Shown here: piece after piece, positions 41,494-52,793 of the stretch
Layout of the letters: each line of letters opens with the position of its first letter
Position numbering within the stretch: position 1 is the stretch's first letter
Assembly (NCBI GenBank): GCA_016867725.1
Contig: VGIX01000003.1
Span: 1-64,000 of the forward strand
DNA length: 64,000 nt
Origin: Candidatus Effluviviaceae Genus I sp.
GTDB taxonomy: Bacteria; Joyebacterota; Joyebacteria; Joyebacterales; Joyebacteraceae
Reading direction: 5' to 3'
The notes under the pieces: generated by a model
The model's database searches: none
What the model was told of the DNA's origin: nothing
What the model saw: the letters and a program-made list of their open reading frames with translations, nothing else
Translations under genes and position numbers: made by a program

Positions 41494-42083
41494 TGACAGG
41501 GACCACGGAGAGGGTGCTCGAGCTTCTCGCCGAGTCGGGAGCGCTGCTCAAGGGGCACTTCAGGCTCTCATCGGGCCGGCACAGCGACGAGTACTGCCAG
41601 TGCGCCCGCGTCCTCGAGCGGCCCGAGGCGGCCGAGGAGCTGGGCGCGATGCTCGCGGAGCTGTTCGTGGGCGATGACGTGGACGCGGTCGTGTCGCCCG
41701 CGCTCGGGGGCATCATCATCGGGCACGAGGTCGCGCGGGCGCTGGGCGTGCGATGCCTGTTCGCCGAGCGCGAGGACGGGAGGATGACGCTGAGGCGCGG
41801 GTTCGCGCTCCGCGAGGGCGAGCGCGCGCTGATCATCGAGGACGTGAGGACGACCGGGGGCTCCGTGCTCGAGGTGGCCGAGGTGGTGCGCGCGGCGGGC
41901 GCGGTCGTTGCCGGGTTCGGGTTCATCCTGGACAGGAGCCGGGAGCCCCGCGACCTCGGCGCGCCGGCCCGCGCGCTCGCGAGGCGCCCCATGGAGAGCC
42001 ACGAGCCCGAGCGCTGCCCGCTCTGCGCGGACGGCGTGCCGGTCGTGAAGCCGGGGAGCAGGCCGGGGACCGAGAGAGCATGA
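41490..42083 (+). CDS. pyrE: Orotate phosphoribosyltransferase
   Basis: Converts orotate and PRPP to OMP. About 197 residues: LLKGHFRLSSGRHSDEYCQ, VSPALGGIIIGHEVARAL, the PRPP loop ALIIEDVRTTGGSVLEV, and a C-terminal CPLCADGVPVVKPGSR seen in several PyrE subfamilies. Start is either GTG 41490 (GTGA overlap with pyrF, matching the local pattern) or the directly following ATG 41493. It is not PyrR. Confidence 0.96.
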   Translation: MMTGTTERVLELLAESGALLKGHFRLSSGRHSDEYCQCARVLERPEAAEELGAMLAELFVGDDVDAVVSPALGGIIIGHEVARALGVRCLFAEREDGRMTLRRGFALREGERALIIEDVRTTGGSVLEVAEVVRAAGAVVAGFGFILDRSREPRDLGAPARALARRPMESHEPERCPLCADGVPVVKPGSRPGTERA

Positions 42084-42150
42084 CTCCGTTCGGAGGCGAC
42101 GGCCGGGGCGGCGCGCCCGGCGGAAGGCGGAACCCCCACAGGAGGACGCG

Positions 42151-43311
42151 ATGAGCTCGTACATTGGCCGCGGGAGGAAGGCACGGCAGACCTTCGGCTT
42201 CGATGAGGTCGCCATCGTCCCCGGGCGGGTGACCATCAACCCGGACGAGGTCGACACGACGTGGCAGCTGCGCGACCTCAGGTTCGGCGTGCCCATCCTC
42301 GCCGCGGCGATGGACGGGGTGGTGGACACGGCGATGGCCGTCGCCATGTCGAGGCTCGGGGGGCTCGCCGTGCTCAACCTCGAGGGCGTCCAGACGAGGT
42401 ACGAGGCCCCGGGGACGGTGCTCGGCGAGATCGCGAGCGCTGACCCGGCCGAGGCCACGCGCCTCGTGCAGAAGCTCTACCAGCCGCCGATCAAGGAGGA
42501 GCTCGTCGCGACGCGCATCCGCGAGATCAAGAGCGGCGGCGGCGTCGCCGCGGTGTCGTCCACGCCGATCCGCGCCGCGCAGCTCGGCCGGCTTGCGGAG
42601 CAGGCGGGCGCGGACGTGTTCGTCGTCCAGTCCACGGTCGCGACGATCGACCACATCTCGACGGCGTACAAGACCCTCGACCTTCCGGCGTTCATCGACT
42701 CGATGAAGGTCCCGGTCATCGTCGGCAACTGCGTCACCTACGAGGTCGCGATGGACCTGATGGAGGCCGGCGCCGACGCGGTGCTCGTGGGCGTGGGCCC
42801 GGGCGCGGCGTGCACGACGAGAGGCGTGCTGGGCATCGGCGTCCCGCAGGTCACGGCGACCGTGGACTGCGCGGCCGCGCGCGACCTCTACCTCAAGCGC
42901 GCGGGCAAGTACGTCCCCGTCATCACGGACGGCGGCATGGACACCGGCGGCGACGTGTGCAAGGCGTTCGCCTCGGGGGCCGACGCCGTCATGATCGGCT
43001 CGGCGCTCGCGCGCGCGAAGGAGGCCCCGGGGCGCGGCTACCACTGGGGCATGGCGACCCCGCACGCGAACCTCCCGCGGGGCGCGCGGGTGAAGACGGG
43101 AACGAGCGGGACGCTCGAGGAGATCATCGTCGGCCCGGCGCGCACCGACGACGGCACGCAGAACCTCCTCGGGGCCCTCAGGACGTGCATGGGCAACGTC
43201 GGCGCGAAGAACATCCTCGAGATGCAGCAGGCCGACCTGATCATCGCCCCGTCCATCCGGTCGGAGGGCAAGCTCATGCAGCGGGCGCAGCACGTCGGGA
43301 TGTGGAGGTAG
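42151..43311 (+). CDS. guaB3: GuaB3 family IMP dehydrogenase-related protein
   Basis: A 386-residue TIM-barrel protein of the IMPDH/GMP reductase superfamily without CBS domains. [55 protein letters not shown], the active-site-Cys loop [10 protein letters not shown] and [10 protein letters not shown] follow the GuaB3 pattern known mostly from actinobacteria and cyanobacteria. Its place directly before guaA suggests an IMPDH role (IMP to XMP), but the reaction of GuaB3 proteins cannot be assumed from sequence. GAGGACGCG precedes ATG 42151, 67 nt after pyrE, with no promoter seen. Confidence 0.88.
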   Translation: MSSYIGRGRKARQTFGFDEVAIVPGRVTINPDEVDTTWQLRDLRFGVPILAAAMDGVVDTAMAVAMSRLGGLAVLNLEGVQTRYEAPGTVLGEIASADPAEATRLVQKLYQPPIKEELVATRIREIKSGGGVAAVSSTPIRAAQLGRLAEQAGADVFVVQSTVATIDHISTAYKTLDLPAFIDSMKVPVIVGNCVTYEVAMDLMEAGADAVLVGVGPGAACTTRGVLGIGVPQVTATVDCAAARDLYLKRAGKYVPVITDGGMDTGGDVCKAFASGADAVMIGSALARAKEAPGRGYHWGMATPHANLPRGARVKTGTSGTLEEIIVGPARTDDGTQNLLGALRTCMGNVGAKNILEMQQADLIIAPSIRSEGKLMQRAQHVGMWR

Positions 43312-43315
43312 CGCG

Positions 43316-44914
43316 ATGGCGTCGGGAGCGGCGACGGTCACGGCGAAGAGCGCGCGCGGGGACTGCGCCGCGGGGACCTCGGGAAGGACGCGCGTCGTCA
43401 TCCTCGACTTCGGCTCGCAGTACACCCACCTCATCGCGCGGCGCGTGCGCGAGTGCGGCGTGTACTCCGAGGTCGTGCGGTTCGACACGCCCGCCGCCGA
43501 GGTCGCCCGCAACGCCGGGGCCGTCGTGCTGTCGGGCGGGCCGTCGAGCATCTACGCGGAGGGCGCGCCGAGGCCGGACCCGGGGATCTTCCGGCTCGGC
43601 GTCCCCGTGCTCGGCATCTGCTACGGGATGCAGGCGATGGCCGAGGCGCTCGGCGGGCGGGTCATCCGCGGAACGACGCGGGAGTACGGTCCCCAGGGGT
43701 TCGAGGTCGCGGGCCGCCACCGGCTCTTCGACGGCCTCCCGGCCCGAGCGCAGGTGTGGATGAGCCACGGCGACGAGGTCGTCGCGCCGCCGGCCGGATT
43801 CGAGGTCCTCGGAAGGAGCGCGGACGGCAAGATCGCGTCGTTCGGCGACGACGGGCGCCGCCTCTACGGCCTCCAGTTCCACCCCGAGGTCGTCCACACG
43901 GAAGGGGGCGCGCGGCTCGTCGGGAACTTCGTTCACGGCATCGCCGGCATCGAGGGCGACTGGACGCCCGCCTCGTTCGTCGAGGAGGCGGTCGGAGCGA
44001 TCCGCGCGACGGTCGGCGACTCGAAGGTCGTCTGCGCGCTCTCGGGCGGCGTGGACTCGTCGGTGATGTCGGTGCTCGTGCACCGGGCGATCGGCGACCG
44101 GCTCGTTCCCATCTTCGTGGACAACGGGCTCCTCAGGAAGAACGAGGAGACGGACGTCGTGGCGCGGCTCCGGGACGGGCTCGGGCTGCGCATCAGGACC
44201 GTGGACGCGCGCGACCGCTTCCTCTCGAAGCTCGCCGGCGTCGTCGATCCCGAGGCGAAGCGGAAGATCATCGGCACCGAGTTCATCCGCGTGTTCGAGG
44301 AGGAGGCGAGGAGCCTGGGCGGCGTCCGGTTCCTCGCGCAGGGCACGCTCTACCCGGACGTCATCGAGAGCGTGTCGGTCAAGGGGCCGTCGGCGACGAT
44401 CAAGAGCCACCACAACGTGGGCGGGCTCCCGGAGCGGATGGACCTCGAGCTCATCGAGCCCCTGAAGACGCTCTTCAAGGACGAGGTGCGAAGCGTCGGC
44501 CGCGAGCTGGGGATCGACGCGGACATCCTGCGGCGGCACCCGTTCCCCGGGCCCGGGCTCGCGGTCCGCATCCTCGGCGACGTCACGGCCGGGCGCGTGG
44601 CGACCCTTCAGGAGGCCGACGCGATCGCGCTCGAGGAGATCCGCCGCGCCGGCCTCTACGACAGCATCTGGCAGGCCTTCGTGGTGCTCCTGCCCGTGCA
44701 GAGCGTCGGCGTCATGGGCGACGAGCGCACGTACGAGGACGTCGTGGCCGTGCGCGCGGTGGACTCCCTCGACGGCATGACGGCGCACTGGTACCCGATG
44801 CCGCACGACGTGCTCGAGCGGATCTCGGCCCGCATCATCAACGAGGTCCGCGGCGTGAACCGGGTGTGCTACGACGTGAGCTCGAAGCCGCCCTCGACGA
44901 TCGAGTGGGAGTAG
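43316..44914 (+). CDS. guaA: GMP synthase (glutamine-hydrolysing)
   Basis: Aminates XMP to GMP. The 532-residue product has a 25-residue N-terminal extension, a class I amidotransferase ([15 protein letters not shown], catalytic Cys in [24 protein letters not shown]), the ATP pyrophosphatase loop [15 protein letters not shown], and a dimerisation domain ending [15 protein letters not shown]. Starts 4 nt after guaB3. Confidence 0.98.
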   Translation: MASGAATVTAKSARGDCAAGTSGRTRVVILDFGSQYTHLIARRVRECGVYSEVVRFDTPAAEVARNAGAVVLSGGPSSIYAEGAPRPDPGIFRLGVPVLGICYGMQAMAEALGGRVIRGTTREYGPQGFEVAGRHRLFDGLPARAQVWMSHGDEVVAPPAGFEVLGRSADGKIASFGDDGRRLYGLQFHPEVVHTEGGARLVGNFVHGIAGIEGDWTPASFVEEAVGAIRATVGDSKVVCALSGGVDSSVMSVLVHRAIGDRLVPIFVDNGLLRKNEETDVVARLRDGLGLRIRTVDARDRFLSKLAGVVDPEAKRKIIGTEFIRVFEEEARSLGGVRFLAQGTLYPDVIESVSVKGPSATIKSHHNVGGLPERMDLELIEPLKTLFKDEVRSVGRELGIDADILRRHPFPGPGLAVRILGDVTAGRVATLQEADAIALEEIRRAGLYDSIWQAFVVLLPVQSVGVMGDERTYEDVVAVRAVDSLDGMTAHWYPMPHDVLERISARIINEVRGVNRVCYDVSSKPPSTIEWE

Positions 44915-44930
44915 GGGGGAGGAGGAGCGC

Positions 44931-46325
44931 GTGATCGACAGGTACTCGACGCCCGAGATGACGGCCGTCTGGGACGAGCGCGTGAAGCTCGCGCTGTGGG
45001 TGAAGATCGAGGTCGAGGCCGCGCGCGCGATGGCCGACATCGGCCGCATCCCGCGCAGGGCGGCGGCGACCATCGGGAAGAAGGCCTCGGTGAGCATCGA
45101 GCGCATGCGCGAGATCGAGCAGGAGACGCACCACGACGTGATCGCGTTCATCTCCGCGCTCTCGGAGGAGATCGGGCCGGACTCGAAGTACCTCCATCTC
45201 GGGATGACGTCGTCCGACGTCCTCGACACGGCCACGGCCGCTCAGATCATGCGCTCCGGCGTGCTCGTCCTCGAGGCGCTCGACGGGGTCACCGCGTCCG
45301 TGGCGAGGCTCGCAGCCGAGCACGCGGACACGCCGATCGTCGGCCGCACGCACGGCGTGCACGCCGAACCGATGTCGCTCGGGCTTAAGTTCGCGCTCTG
45401 GTGGGACGAGCTCACGCGCGCCGGCGACAGCCTGGCCCTCGCCGTGGGCGAGGCGTCGGTCGGCAAGCTCTCGGGCGCGGTGGGGACCTACGCGAATGTG
45501 GACCCGCGCGTCGAGGAGCGCGTCTGCCGCGCGCTCGGCCTTCGGCCGGCGGGCGTCTCGAGCCAGATCGTCCCGCGGGACCGCCACGCGCGCTACCTCT
45601 TCGCGCTCGCGCTCCTCGGCAGCGTCATCGCGCGCCAGGCGCTCGAGATCAGGCTCCTCGCGCGCACTGAGGCGTCCGAGATCATGGAGGGGTTCGCGCG
45701 GAAGCAGAAGGGCTCGTCGGCGATGCCGCACAAGAGGAACCCGGTGAAGTGCGAGCAGCTCTGCGGGCTCGCGCGGCTCCTGCGCGCCAACGCGATCGCC
45801 GGGCTCGAGAACGTCGAGCTGTGGCACGAGCGGGACATCTCGCACTCGTCGGTGGAGCGCGTGATCCTGCCCGACAGCTCGATCGCGGCGCACTACATGG
45901 TCGTGAAGTTCCGCGGCATCGTGGACTCGCTCGAGGTGCGGCCCGACCGGATGCTCGAGAACCTGGGCTCGTCCCGCGGGCTCGTCTTCTCGGGCACGGT
46001 GCTCACGGCGCTCATCGACGCGGGCATGACGAGGGAGAAGGCGTACGAGCGCGTGCAGGCGGCGTCCATGCGGGCAAGGAGGGAGGGCGCCGCGCTCAGG
46101 GACGTGCTCGCGGAGGACGCCGAGGTCGTGCGGGCGCTGGGGAAGACGCTCGACGACGCGTTCGACCTCGGCAGGCACCTCGCGCACGCGCGGACGGTCC
46201 TCGAACGGCTGGGGATCGTCGGGCCGGCGCGGGGACGGAAGGCGGCGGCACGGAAGAAGGGCGCGGGGAAGGCGAGGAGCGGGCGAACGGCAACCCGGAA
46301 CGGAGAAAGGAGCGCGAGATCGTGA
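44931..46325 (+). CDS. purB: Adenylosuccinate lyase
   Basis: Acts twice in purine synthesis, releasing fumarate from SAICAR and adenylosuccinate. 464 residues with the superfamily signature GSSAMPHKRNPVKCEQL, LGMTSSDVLDTATA and GRTHGVHAEPMSLG. The last 35 or so residues form a Lys/Arg/Gly-rich basic tail not present in most PurB proteins. GTG 44931 is preceded by GGGGGAGGAGGAG. Overlaps purC by GTGA. Confidence 0.96.
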   Translation: MIDRYSTPEMTAVWDERVKLALWVKIEVEAARAMADIGRIPRRAAATIGKKASVSIERMREIEQETHHDVIAFISALSEEIGPDSKYLHLGMTSSDVLDTATAAQIMRSGVLVLEALDGVTASVARLAAEHADTPIVGRTHGVHAEPMSLGLKFALWWDELTRAGDSLALAVGEASVGKLSGAVGTYANVDPRVEERVCRALGLRPAGVSSQIVPRDRHARYLFALALLGSVIARQALEIRLLARTEASEIMEGFARKQKGSSAMPHKRNPVKCEQLCGLARLLRANAIAGLENVELWHERDISHSSVERVILPDSSIAAHYMVVKFRGIVDSLEVRPDRMLENLGSSRGLVFSGTVLTALIDAGMTREKAYERVQAASMRARREGAALRDVLAEDAEVVRALGKTLDDAFDLGRHLAHARTVLERLGIVGPARGRKAAARKKGAGKARSGRTATRNGERSARS

Positions 46326-47026
46326 AGAAGCTGGAGAGGCTCTACGAGGGCAAGGCGAAGATCCTGTGGACGACGGACTCGCCGGAGCACATGGTCCAGG
46401 AGTTCAAGGACGACGCGACCGCGTTCGACGGAACGAAGCACGCGGTGGTCGAGGGCAAGGGGCGGTTCAACAACGCCATCTCGTCGCGCCTGTTCGAGAT
46501 GCTCCGCGACGAGGGGATCCGCACGCACTTCGTGCGGAAGCTCTCCGAGCGCGAGATGCTCGTCGAGCGCCTCAAGATGCTCCCCGTCGAGGTCGTCGTC
46601 AGGAACGCGGCGGCGGGCTCCATCGTGAAGAAGCTCGGGGCGACCGAGGGCATGCGGTTCGACCCGCCGCTCGTCGAGTTCTTCCTCAAGAACGACGCGC
46701 TGCACGACCCGCTCATCACGGACGACCACATCCGCGCGTTCGGGCTCGCGCCGGAGGGGATGCCGCGGGAGATGCGGAAGCGGGCGCTTCAGGTCAACGA
46801 CGTGCTCAGGCGCTTCCTCGCGGGGCGCGGCGTGGACCTCGTGGACTTCAAGCTCGAGTTCGGCCTGAAGGGCGGCGAGCTCGTGCTGGGCGACGAGGTG
46901 TCCCCGGACACCTGCCGGCTCCGCGACGCGGCGACGGGGAGGATCATGGACAAGGACAGGTTCCGGCAGGACCTCGGCGGGTTCATGGAGGCCTACGGCG
47001 AGGTTCTGGACCGGGTAACCCAGTGA
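46322..47026 (+). CDS. purC: SAICAR synthetase
   Basis: Joins CAIR with aspartate. The 234-residue product has LERLYEGKAKILW, FKDDATAFDGTKHAVVEGKG, VEVVVRNAAAGSIVKKLG, VDFKLEFG and LGDEVSPDTCRLRDAATG. AAGGAG (46307-46312) lies 9 nt before GTG 46322, which overlaps the purB stop. Length normal. Confidence 0.97.
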   Translation: MKKLERLYEGKAKILWTTDSPEHMVQEFKDDATAFDGTKHAVVEGKGRFNNAISSRLFEMLRDEGIRTHFVRKLSEREMLVERLKMLPVEVVVRNAAAGSIVKKLGATEGMRFDPPLVEFFLKNDALHDPLITDDHIRAFGLAPEGMPREMRKRALQVNDVLRRFLAGRGVDLVDFKLEFGLKGGELVLGDEVSPDTCRLRDAATGRIMDKDRFRQDLGGFMEAYGEVLDRVTQ

Positions 47027-47036
47027 GGTGACACCC

Positions 47037-48461
47037 GTGTTCCACGAGGAGTGCGGGATCTTCGGTGTCTCCGGCAACTGCGACGCGGCGCGGCTCTCGT
47101 ACCTCGGGCTCTACGCGCTCCAGCACCGCGGGCAGGAGAGCGCGGGCATCGTCACGTGGGACGGCGACACGGCGTTCCAGCACCGCGCGATGGGGCTCGT
47201 CAACAGCGTGTTCGACGAGACGGTGCTGGACCTCCTCCCGGGCCACGTGGCGATCGGCCACGTGCGCTACTCCACGACCGGGCAGAGCCGACTCATGAAC
47301 GCGCAGCCCATCCTCGTGCGGTTCCGCGGCGGGTCGCTGGCGGCCGCGCACAACGGCAATCTCGTGGACGCCGACCGGCTGCGCTCGACGCTCGAGGCGG
47401 GCGGGGCCGTCTTCCGGACGACGACCGACACGGAGACGATCCTCCATCTCATCGCGCGGGCCTACTCGAAGAAGCCCGGCCGCTCGCTGGGCGAGCTGCC
47501 GTCGGTCCTCTCCGACGCGCTCGCGGGGGTGCAGGGGGCCTACTCCGTGCTCCTCATGATCGACGGGACGCTCGTGGCGGTGCGCGACCCGCGCGGCTAT
47601 CGGCCGCTCTGTTTCGGCGCGCTCGGGAGCGGCGGCTGGGCGGTCGCGTCCGAGAGCTGCGCGCTCGACATCGTGGGCGCGAAGCTCGAGCGCGAGATCG
47701 CGCCGGGCGAGATCGTCGTGTTCGATCCGGCGAGCGGCCCGCGCGCGTTCCCGCTCGCCGCGGAACGAAGCCCCGAGAGCTTCTGCGTCTTCGAGTACAT
47801 CTACTTCCTGCGGCCCGACTCGGTGGTTCGCGGCGTCTCGGTCGACGGCGTCAGGCGCGCGCTCGGGCGGCGGCTCGCGAAGGAGCACCCGGCCGACGCG
47901 GACGTCGTGATCGCCGTCCCGGACTCGAGCAACTCGGCGGCGATGGGCTTCAGCGAGGGGAGCGGGATCCCGCTCGAGATCGGGCTCATCAGGAACCACT
48001 ACATCGGTCGCACGTTCATCCACCCGAAGCAGTCGCTCCGCGACCTCAGGGTGAGGATCAAGTACAACCCCGTCGCCGACACGCTCGCCCGCCGCCGCGT
48101 GGTCGTCGTGGACGACTCCATCGTGCGCGGCACGACCAGCCGGAAGCTCATGAGGATGATCCGGGACGCCGGCGCGCGCGAGGTGCACCTGCGCGTCGCC
48201 TCCCCGCCGATACGCTTCCCCTGCTTCTACGGCATCGACACGCCGACGAAGGGCGAGCTGATCGCGGCCTCGAAGGAAATCGAGGAGATCGCGCGCTTCA
48301 TCGGCGTGGACTCCCTGGGCTACGTGTCGTTCGAGGGGCTTCTCGCGTCGTCGCCGCCTCCGCGGGAGTCCTACTGCGTCGCGTGCTTCGACGGAAGCTA
48401 CCCGCACGAGTGCATTCTGGACTCGCTGGGCGGCCGCGCGCCGGAGAAAGGAAGGCCATGA
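47037..48461 (+). CDS. purF: Amidophosphoribosyltransferase
   Basis: First committed step of purine synthesis. The 474-residue product starts with a very short propeptide before the N-terminal nucleophile Cys (FHEE|CGIFGVSG), contains the PRPP loop VVVVDDSIVRGTTSRK, and has cysteines in ESFCVFEYIYFLRPDS, FPCFYGID and YCVACFDGSYP that match the 4Fe-4S ligands of the Bacillus-type enzyme. GTG 47037 is preferred over GTG 47028 because GAGG at 47025-47028 gives correct spacing. Overlaps purH by ATGA. Confidence 0.96.
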   Translation: MFHEECGIFGVSGNCDAARLSYLGLYALQHRGQESAGIVTWDGDTAFQHRAMGLVNSVFDETVLDLLPGHVAIGHVRYSTTGQSRLMNAQPILVRFRGGSLAAAHNGNLVDADRLRSTLEAGGAVFRTTTDTETILHLIARAYSKKPGRSLGELPSVLSDALAGVQGAYSVLLMIDGTLVAVRDPRGYRPLCFGALGSGGWAVASESCALDIVGAKLEREIAPGEIVVFDPASGPRAFPLAAERSPESFCVFEYIYFLRPDSVVRGVSVDGVRRALGRRLAKEHPADADVVIAVPDSSNSAAMGFSEGSGIPLEIGLIRNHYIGRTFIHPKQSLRDLRVRIKYNPVADTLARRRVVVVDDSIVRGTTSRKLMRMIRDAGAREVHLRVASPPIRFPCFYGIDTPTKGELIAASKEIEEIARFIGVDSLGYVSFEGLLASSPPPRESYCVACFDGSYPHECILDSLGGRAPEKGRP

Positions 48462-50020
48462 AGGTCAAGCGAGCCCTCGTCAGCGTCTCGAACAAGGACG
48501 GCATCGTCGAGTTCGCCGGCAGGCTCTCGGAGCTCGGCATCGAGATCGTCTCCACCGGCGGAACGTCGAGGTCGCTCGCGACCTGCGGGGTCGCCTGCCG
48601 CGAGGTGTCGGACCTCACGGGCGCTCCCGAGATCCTGAACGGCCGGGTGAAGACGCTGCACCCCAGGATCCACGGCGCGATCCTGTGCCAGCCGGAGAAG
48701 CCGTCCCACGCGGCGACGCTCGAGGCGCAAGGCATCGAGCGGATCGACATGGTCGTCGTGAACCTCTACCCGTTCCAGAAGGTCGCCGCCGCGGGGGCCG
48801 CGCTCGATGAGGCCCTCGAGCAGATCGACATCGGCGGGGTCGCGCTCCTGCGCGCCGCGTCGAAGAACTTCGCCAACGTGGTCGTCGTGAGCTCGCCCGA
48901 GCAGTACCCGTGGGTCGCCGCGCTCCTCGCCGAGCACGGCGACGTGCCCGAGCACGCGAGGCGGAGGCTCGCCGTCGAGGCGTTCGCCGTCACGCGCGAC
49001 TACGACCGGGCGATCCACCGGTATCTTGCGACGGAGTCCGAGTCCTCCGTGGACCTGCCCGCGTGTCTCGCCCTCGACTACGAGAAGGTCCAGGAGCTCC
49101 GGTACGGCGAGAACCCGCACCAGCGCGCGGCGCTCTACACGTCGCTCGGACAGACGCAGGCGCCGAGCGTCGTCGGCGCGGAGCAGCTGTCGGGGAAGGA
49201 GCTCTCGTACAACAACTACCTCGACCTCGACGCGGCGCTCGCCATCGTGCGCGAGTTCCAGGACCCGGCAGCGGCCATCCTCAAGCACGCCACGCCGTGC
49301 GGCGTCGCGATGGCGCCGACGCCGTCGAAGGCCTACGAGCGGGCGCTCGCGTGCGACCCGGTGTCCGCGTTCGGATGCGTCATCGCCGTGAACCGCAGCG
49401 TGGACCAGCGCCTGGCCGAGCTCATCCACGAGACGCACTTCGTCGAGGCCGTCATCGCGCCCGACTACTACCGGAGCGCGCTCGATCTCATGACGAAGAA
49501 GCAGAACCGGAGGATCCTGCGCGCGACGTTCCCGGACCTCACGCACTACGCGCCGAGACCCGAGCGGCAGGTGCGGTCGCTCGTCGGCGGCGGCCTCCTC
49601 GTCCAGGACCTCGACACGGAGACCCTCAGCCAGGAAGATCTGCGCGTCGTCTCGGAGCGCAAGCCCACGAAGCAGGAGCTCGACTCGCTCATCTTCGCCT
49701 GGCGCGTCGTGAAGCACGTTCGCTCGAACGCCATCGTGATCGCCCGCGACACCGAGACGGTCGGCATCGGCTCGGGGCAGATGAGCAGGGTGGACTCGAG
49801 CGTGCTCGCCGTGTGGAAGGCGGGGGAGAGGGTGAAGGGAAGCGTGATGGCGTCCGACGGGTTCTTCCCGATGCGCGACGCCGTCGATGCCGCGGCCGAG
49901 GCGGGCGTGACGGCGATCATCCAGCCGGGCGGGTCGAAGGGCGACGACGACTCCATCCTGGCCGCCAACGAACGCAACGTCGCGATGGTGATGACCGGGC
50001 GGAGGCACTTCCGACACTAG
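48458..50020 (+). CDS. purH: Bifunctional AICAR formyltransferase / IMP cyclohydrolase
   Basis: Last two steps to IMP. The 520-residue product has the N-terminal cyclohydrolase domain (ALVSVSNKDGIVEFA, VSTGGTSRSL, GRVKTLHPRIHGAIL) and the C-terminal formyltransferase domain (ELRYGENPHQRAALY, ILKHATPCGVAMA, GIGSGQMSRVDS, IIQPGGSKGDDD). It starts in ATGA overlap with purF. Confidence 0.98.
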   Translation: MKVKRALVSVSNKDGIVEFAGRLSELGIEIVSTGGTSRSLATCGVACREVSDLTGAPEILNGRVKTLHPRIHGAILCQPEKPSHAATLEAQGIERIDMVVVNLYPFQKVAAAGAALDEALEQIDIGGVALLRAASKNFANVVVVSSPEQYPWVAALLAEHGDVPEHARRRLAVEAFAVTRDYDRAIHRYLATESESSVDLPACLALDYEKVQELRYGENPHQRAALYTSLGQTQAPSVVGAEQLSGKELSYNNYLDLDAALAIVREFQDPAAAILKHATPCGVAMAPTPSKAYERALACDPVSAFGCVIAVNRSVDQRLAELIHETHFVEAVIAPDYYRSALDLMTKKQNRRILRATFPDLTHYAPRPERQVRSLVGGGLLVQDLDTETLSQEDLRVVSERKPTKQELDSLIFAWRVVKHVRSNAIVIARDTETVGIGSGQMSRVDSSVLAVWKAGERVKGSVMASDGFFPMRDAVDAAAEAGVTAIIQPGGSKGDDDSILAANERNVAMVMTGRRHFRH

Positions 50021-50035
50021 GACCGGGAGGGACGC

Positions 50036-50568
50036 ATGGAGGGCAGCAGGCGGCCGCTGGTCGCCGTTCTCATGGGGAGCGACTCGGACCTTCCGGTGAT
50101 GCGCGAGGCGGAACAGGCGCTCGCGGAGTTCGGCATCCCGTTCGTCACGCGCATCACGTCCGCGCACCGCGCCCTCCGGCGGACGGTCGAGCTCGTCGAG
50201 ACGCTCGAGGCCGACGGCGTCGAGGTGTTCGTCGTGGGCGCCGGCCTCGCCGCGCACCTCGCCGGCGTCGTGGCCGGCGTCAGCACGCGCCCCGTCATAG
50301 GCGTCCCGCTGGAGGGAGGGAGCCTCCGCGGGTTCGACGCGCTCTGCTCGACGGTGCAGATGCCGTCGGGCGTCCCGGTGGCGACGATGGCCATCGGGAA
50401 GGCCGGCGCGAAGAACGCCGGGATCCTCGCGGCGGAGATCCTCGCCGTCGGCCGGCCTGACCTGAGGGAGCGCCTGCGGGCCTTCAAGGACTCCCTCCTG
50501 CGGGCGGTCGAGCGGAAGGACGCGGAGCTCGGGGGAGGCGGCGCGAGGTCCGGGAAGGAGCGCGCGGG

Positions 50569-50572
<4 letters not shown>
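50036..50572 (+). CDS. purE: N5-carboxyaminoimidazole ribonucleotide mutase
   Basis: Class I PurE, rearranging N5-CAIR to CAIR. 178 residues with VAVLMGSDSDLPVMREA, RITSAHRALRRTVEL, GAGLAAHLAGVVAG and MPSGVPVATMAIGKAGAKNAG. Class I normally needs PurK, which is not in this window. A Gly/Arg-rich tail follows residue 160. Overlaps purA by ATGA. Confidence 0.96.
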
Positions 50573-51858
<1,286 letters not shown>

Positions 51859-51929
51859 GAGAGGGGCGACGACCGCTCCGGCGCGGGGCTCGCGCGGGCG
51901 CGCCCACTTCGATGAGCAATGCGGGCTCC

Positions 51930-51958
51930 TTGACGGACCCGCCGGGCGGGTCTAGAAT
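51930..51958 (+). promoter_or_regulatory. folE2 promoter with palindromic spacer
   Basis: TTGACG (51930-51935), a 17-bp spacer and TAGAAT (51953-51958). The spacer itself, GACCCGCCGGGCGGGTC, is a perfect 8-bp inverted repeat around one central base, so it may be the operator of a dimeric regulator placed between the two promoter boxes. Transcript start near 51965, about 30 nt before folE2. Confidence 0.7.
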
Positions 51959-51995
51959 GGCCCCGCTCGGCAGGTCCGGCCCAAGGGGGGACCGC

Positions 51996-52772
51996 ATGCG
52001 GGACATCCAGGACCAGGAGGAGACGAGGGGCATCGGCCTGGACCAGGTCGGCCTCGCGCGCCTTGCGATCCCGATCCGCGTGCTCGACCGTGACGGGCGG
52101 GCACGCGAGGCGACGGCGACGGTCAGCGTGTTCGTCGCGCTCCCGGCCGGCGCCCGCGCGGTTCACATGAGCCGCTTCCTCGAGGCGCTCGCTGGAAGCG
52201 CCGAGCCGCTCGACCGCGACGTCGTGCGGGAGCTCCTCGCGAACCTGCGGTCCAGGCATGACGCCCCCGGCGCCGGGATCGAGATGGACTTCCCCTTCTC
52301 CGTCACGAAGACAGCACCCACCACGGGCAGCTCGAGCGCCCTTGTCTGCCGAGCCACCGTGAAGGCCTCGCTTGCGGACTCCTTCCGCTACGCCGTCGGC
52401 GTCCGCGTGCCGGTCATGATGGTCTGCCCGTGCTCCGTGGGCGCCGCGGGACGCGCGGGACTGGCGCAGCGGGGGTACGTGTCGGTATCGGTCGAGGCCG
52501 ACCGCGCCGTCCGCTTCGAGGACCTCGTGGACCTCGTCGAGTCGTGCGCGAGCGCGCCGGTGCGCGCCCTCCTCAAGGCCGCCGACGAGCGCGCCCTCCT
52601 CGAGTCCGCCGTCAGCCGTCCGTTCTTCGTCGAGGACATCGTGCGGAACGTGACGCAGGTGCTCGAGGCCGATCCGTCCGTCGACTGGTACAGCGTGGAA
52701 GCCGAGAACCTCGAAGGAGCCCACGACCACAGCACGTTCGCGTCCCGCGAGCACCGCCGCGCGGCGGGCTGA
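51996..52772 (+). CDS. folE2: GTP cyclohydrolase FolE2 (type IB)
   Basis: Opens GTP to dihydroneopterin triphosphate for folate or queuosine-type pathways without strict zinc use. The 258-residue product has VHMSRFLEAL, the catalytic Cys in VMMVCPCSVGAAGRAGL, FVEDIVRNVTQVLE and the ending SVEAENLEGAHDHSTFA. ATG 51996 follows AAGGGGGG. Family members in other bacteria are often zinc-stress controlled; the palindrome in its promoter makes regulation likely here, by an unknown factor. Confidence 0.94.
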   Translation: MRDIQDQEETRGIGLDQVGLARLAIPIRVLDRDGRAREATATVSVFVALPAGARAVHMSRFLEALAGSAEPLDRDVVRELLANLRSRHDAPGAGIEMDFPFSVTKTAPTTGSSSALVCRATVKASLADSFRYAVGVRVPVMMVCPCSVGAAGRAGLAQRGYVSVSVEADRAVRFEDLVDLVESCASAPVRALLKAADERALLESAVSRPFFVEDIVRNVTQVLEADPSVDWYSVEAENLEGAHDHSTFASREHRRAAG

Positions 52773-52793
52773 GCGGGAAACAGGAGGTGCGCC

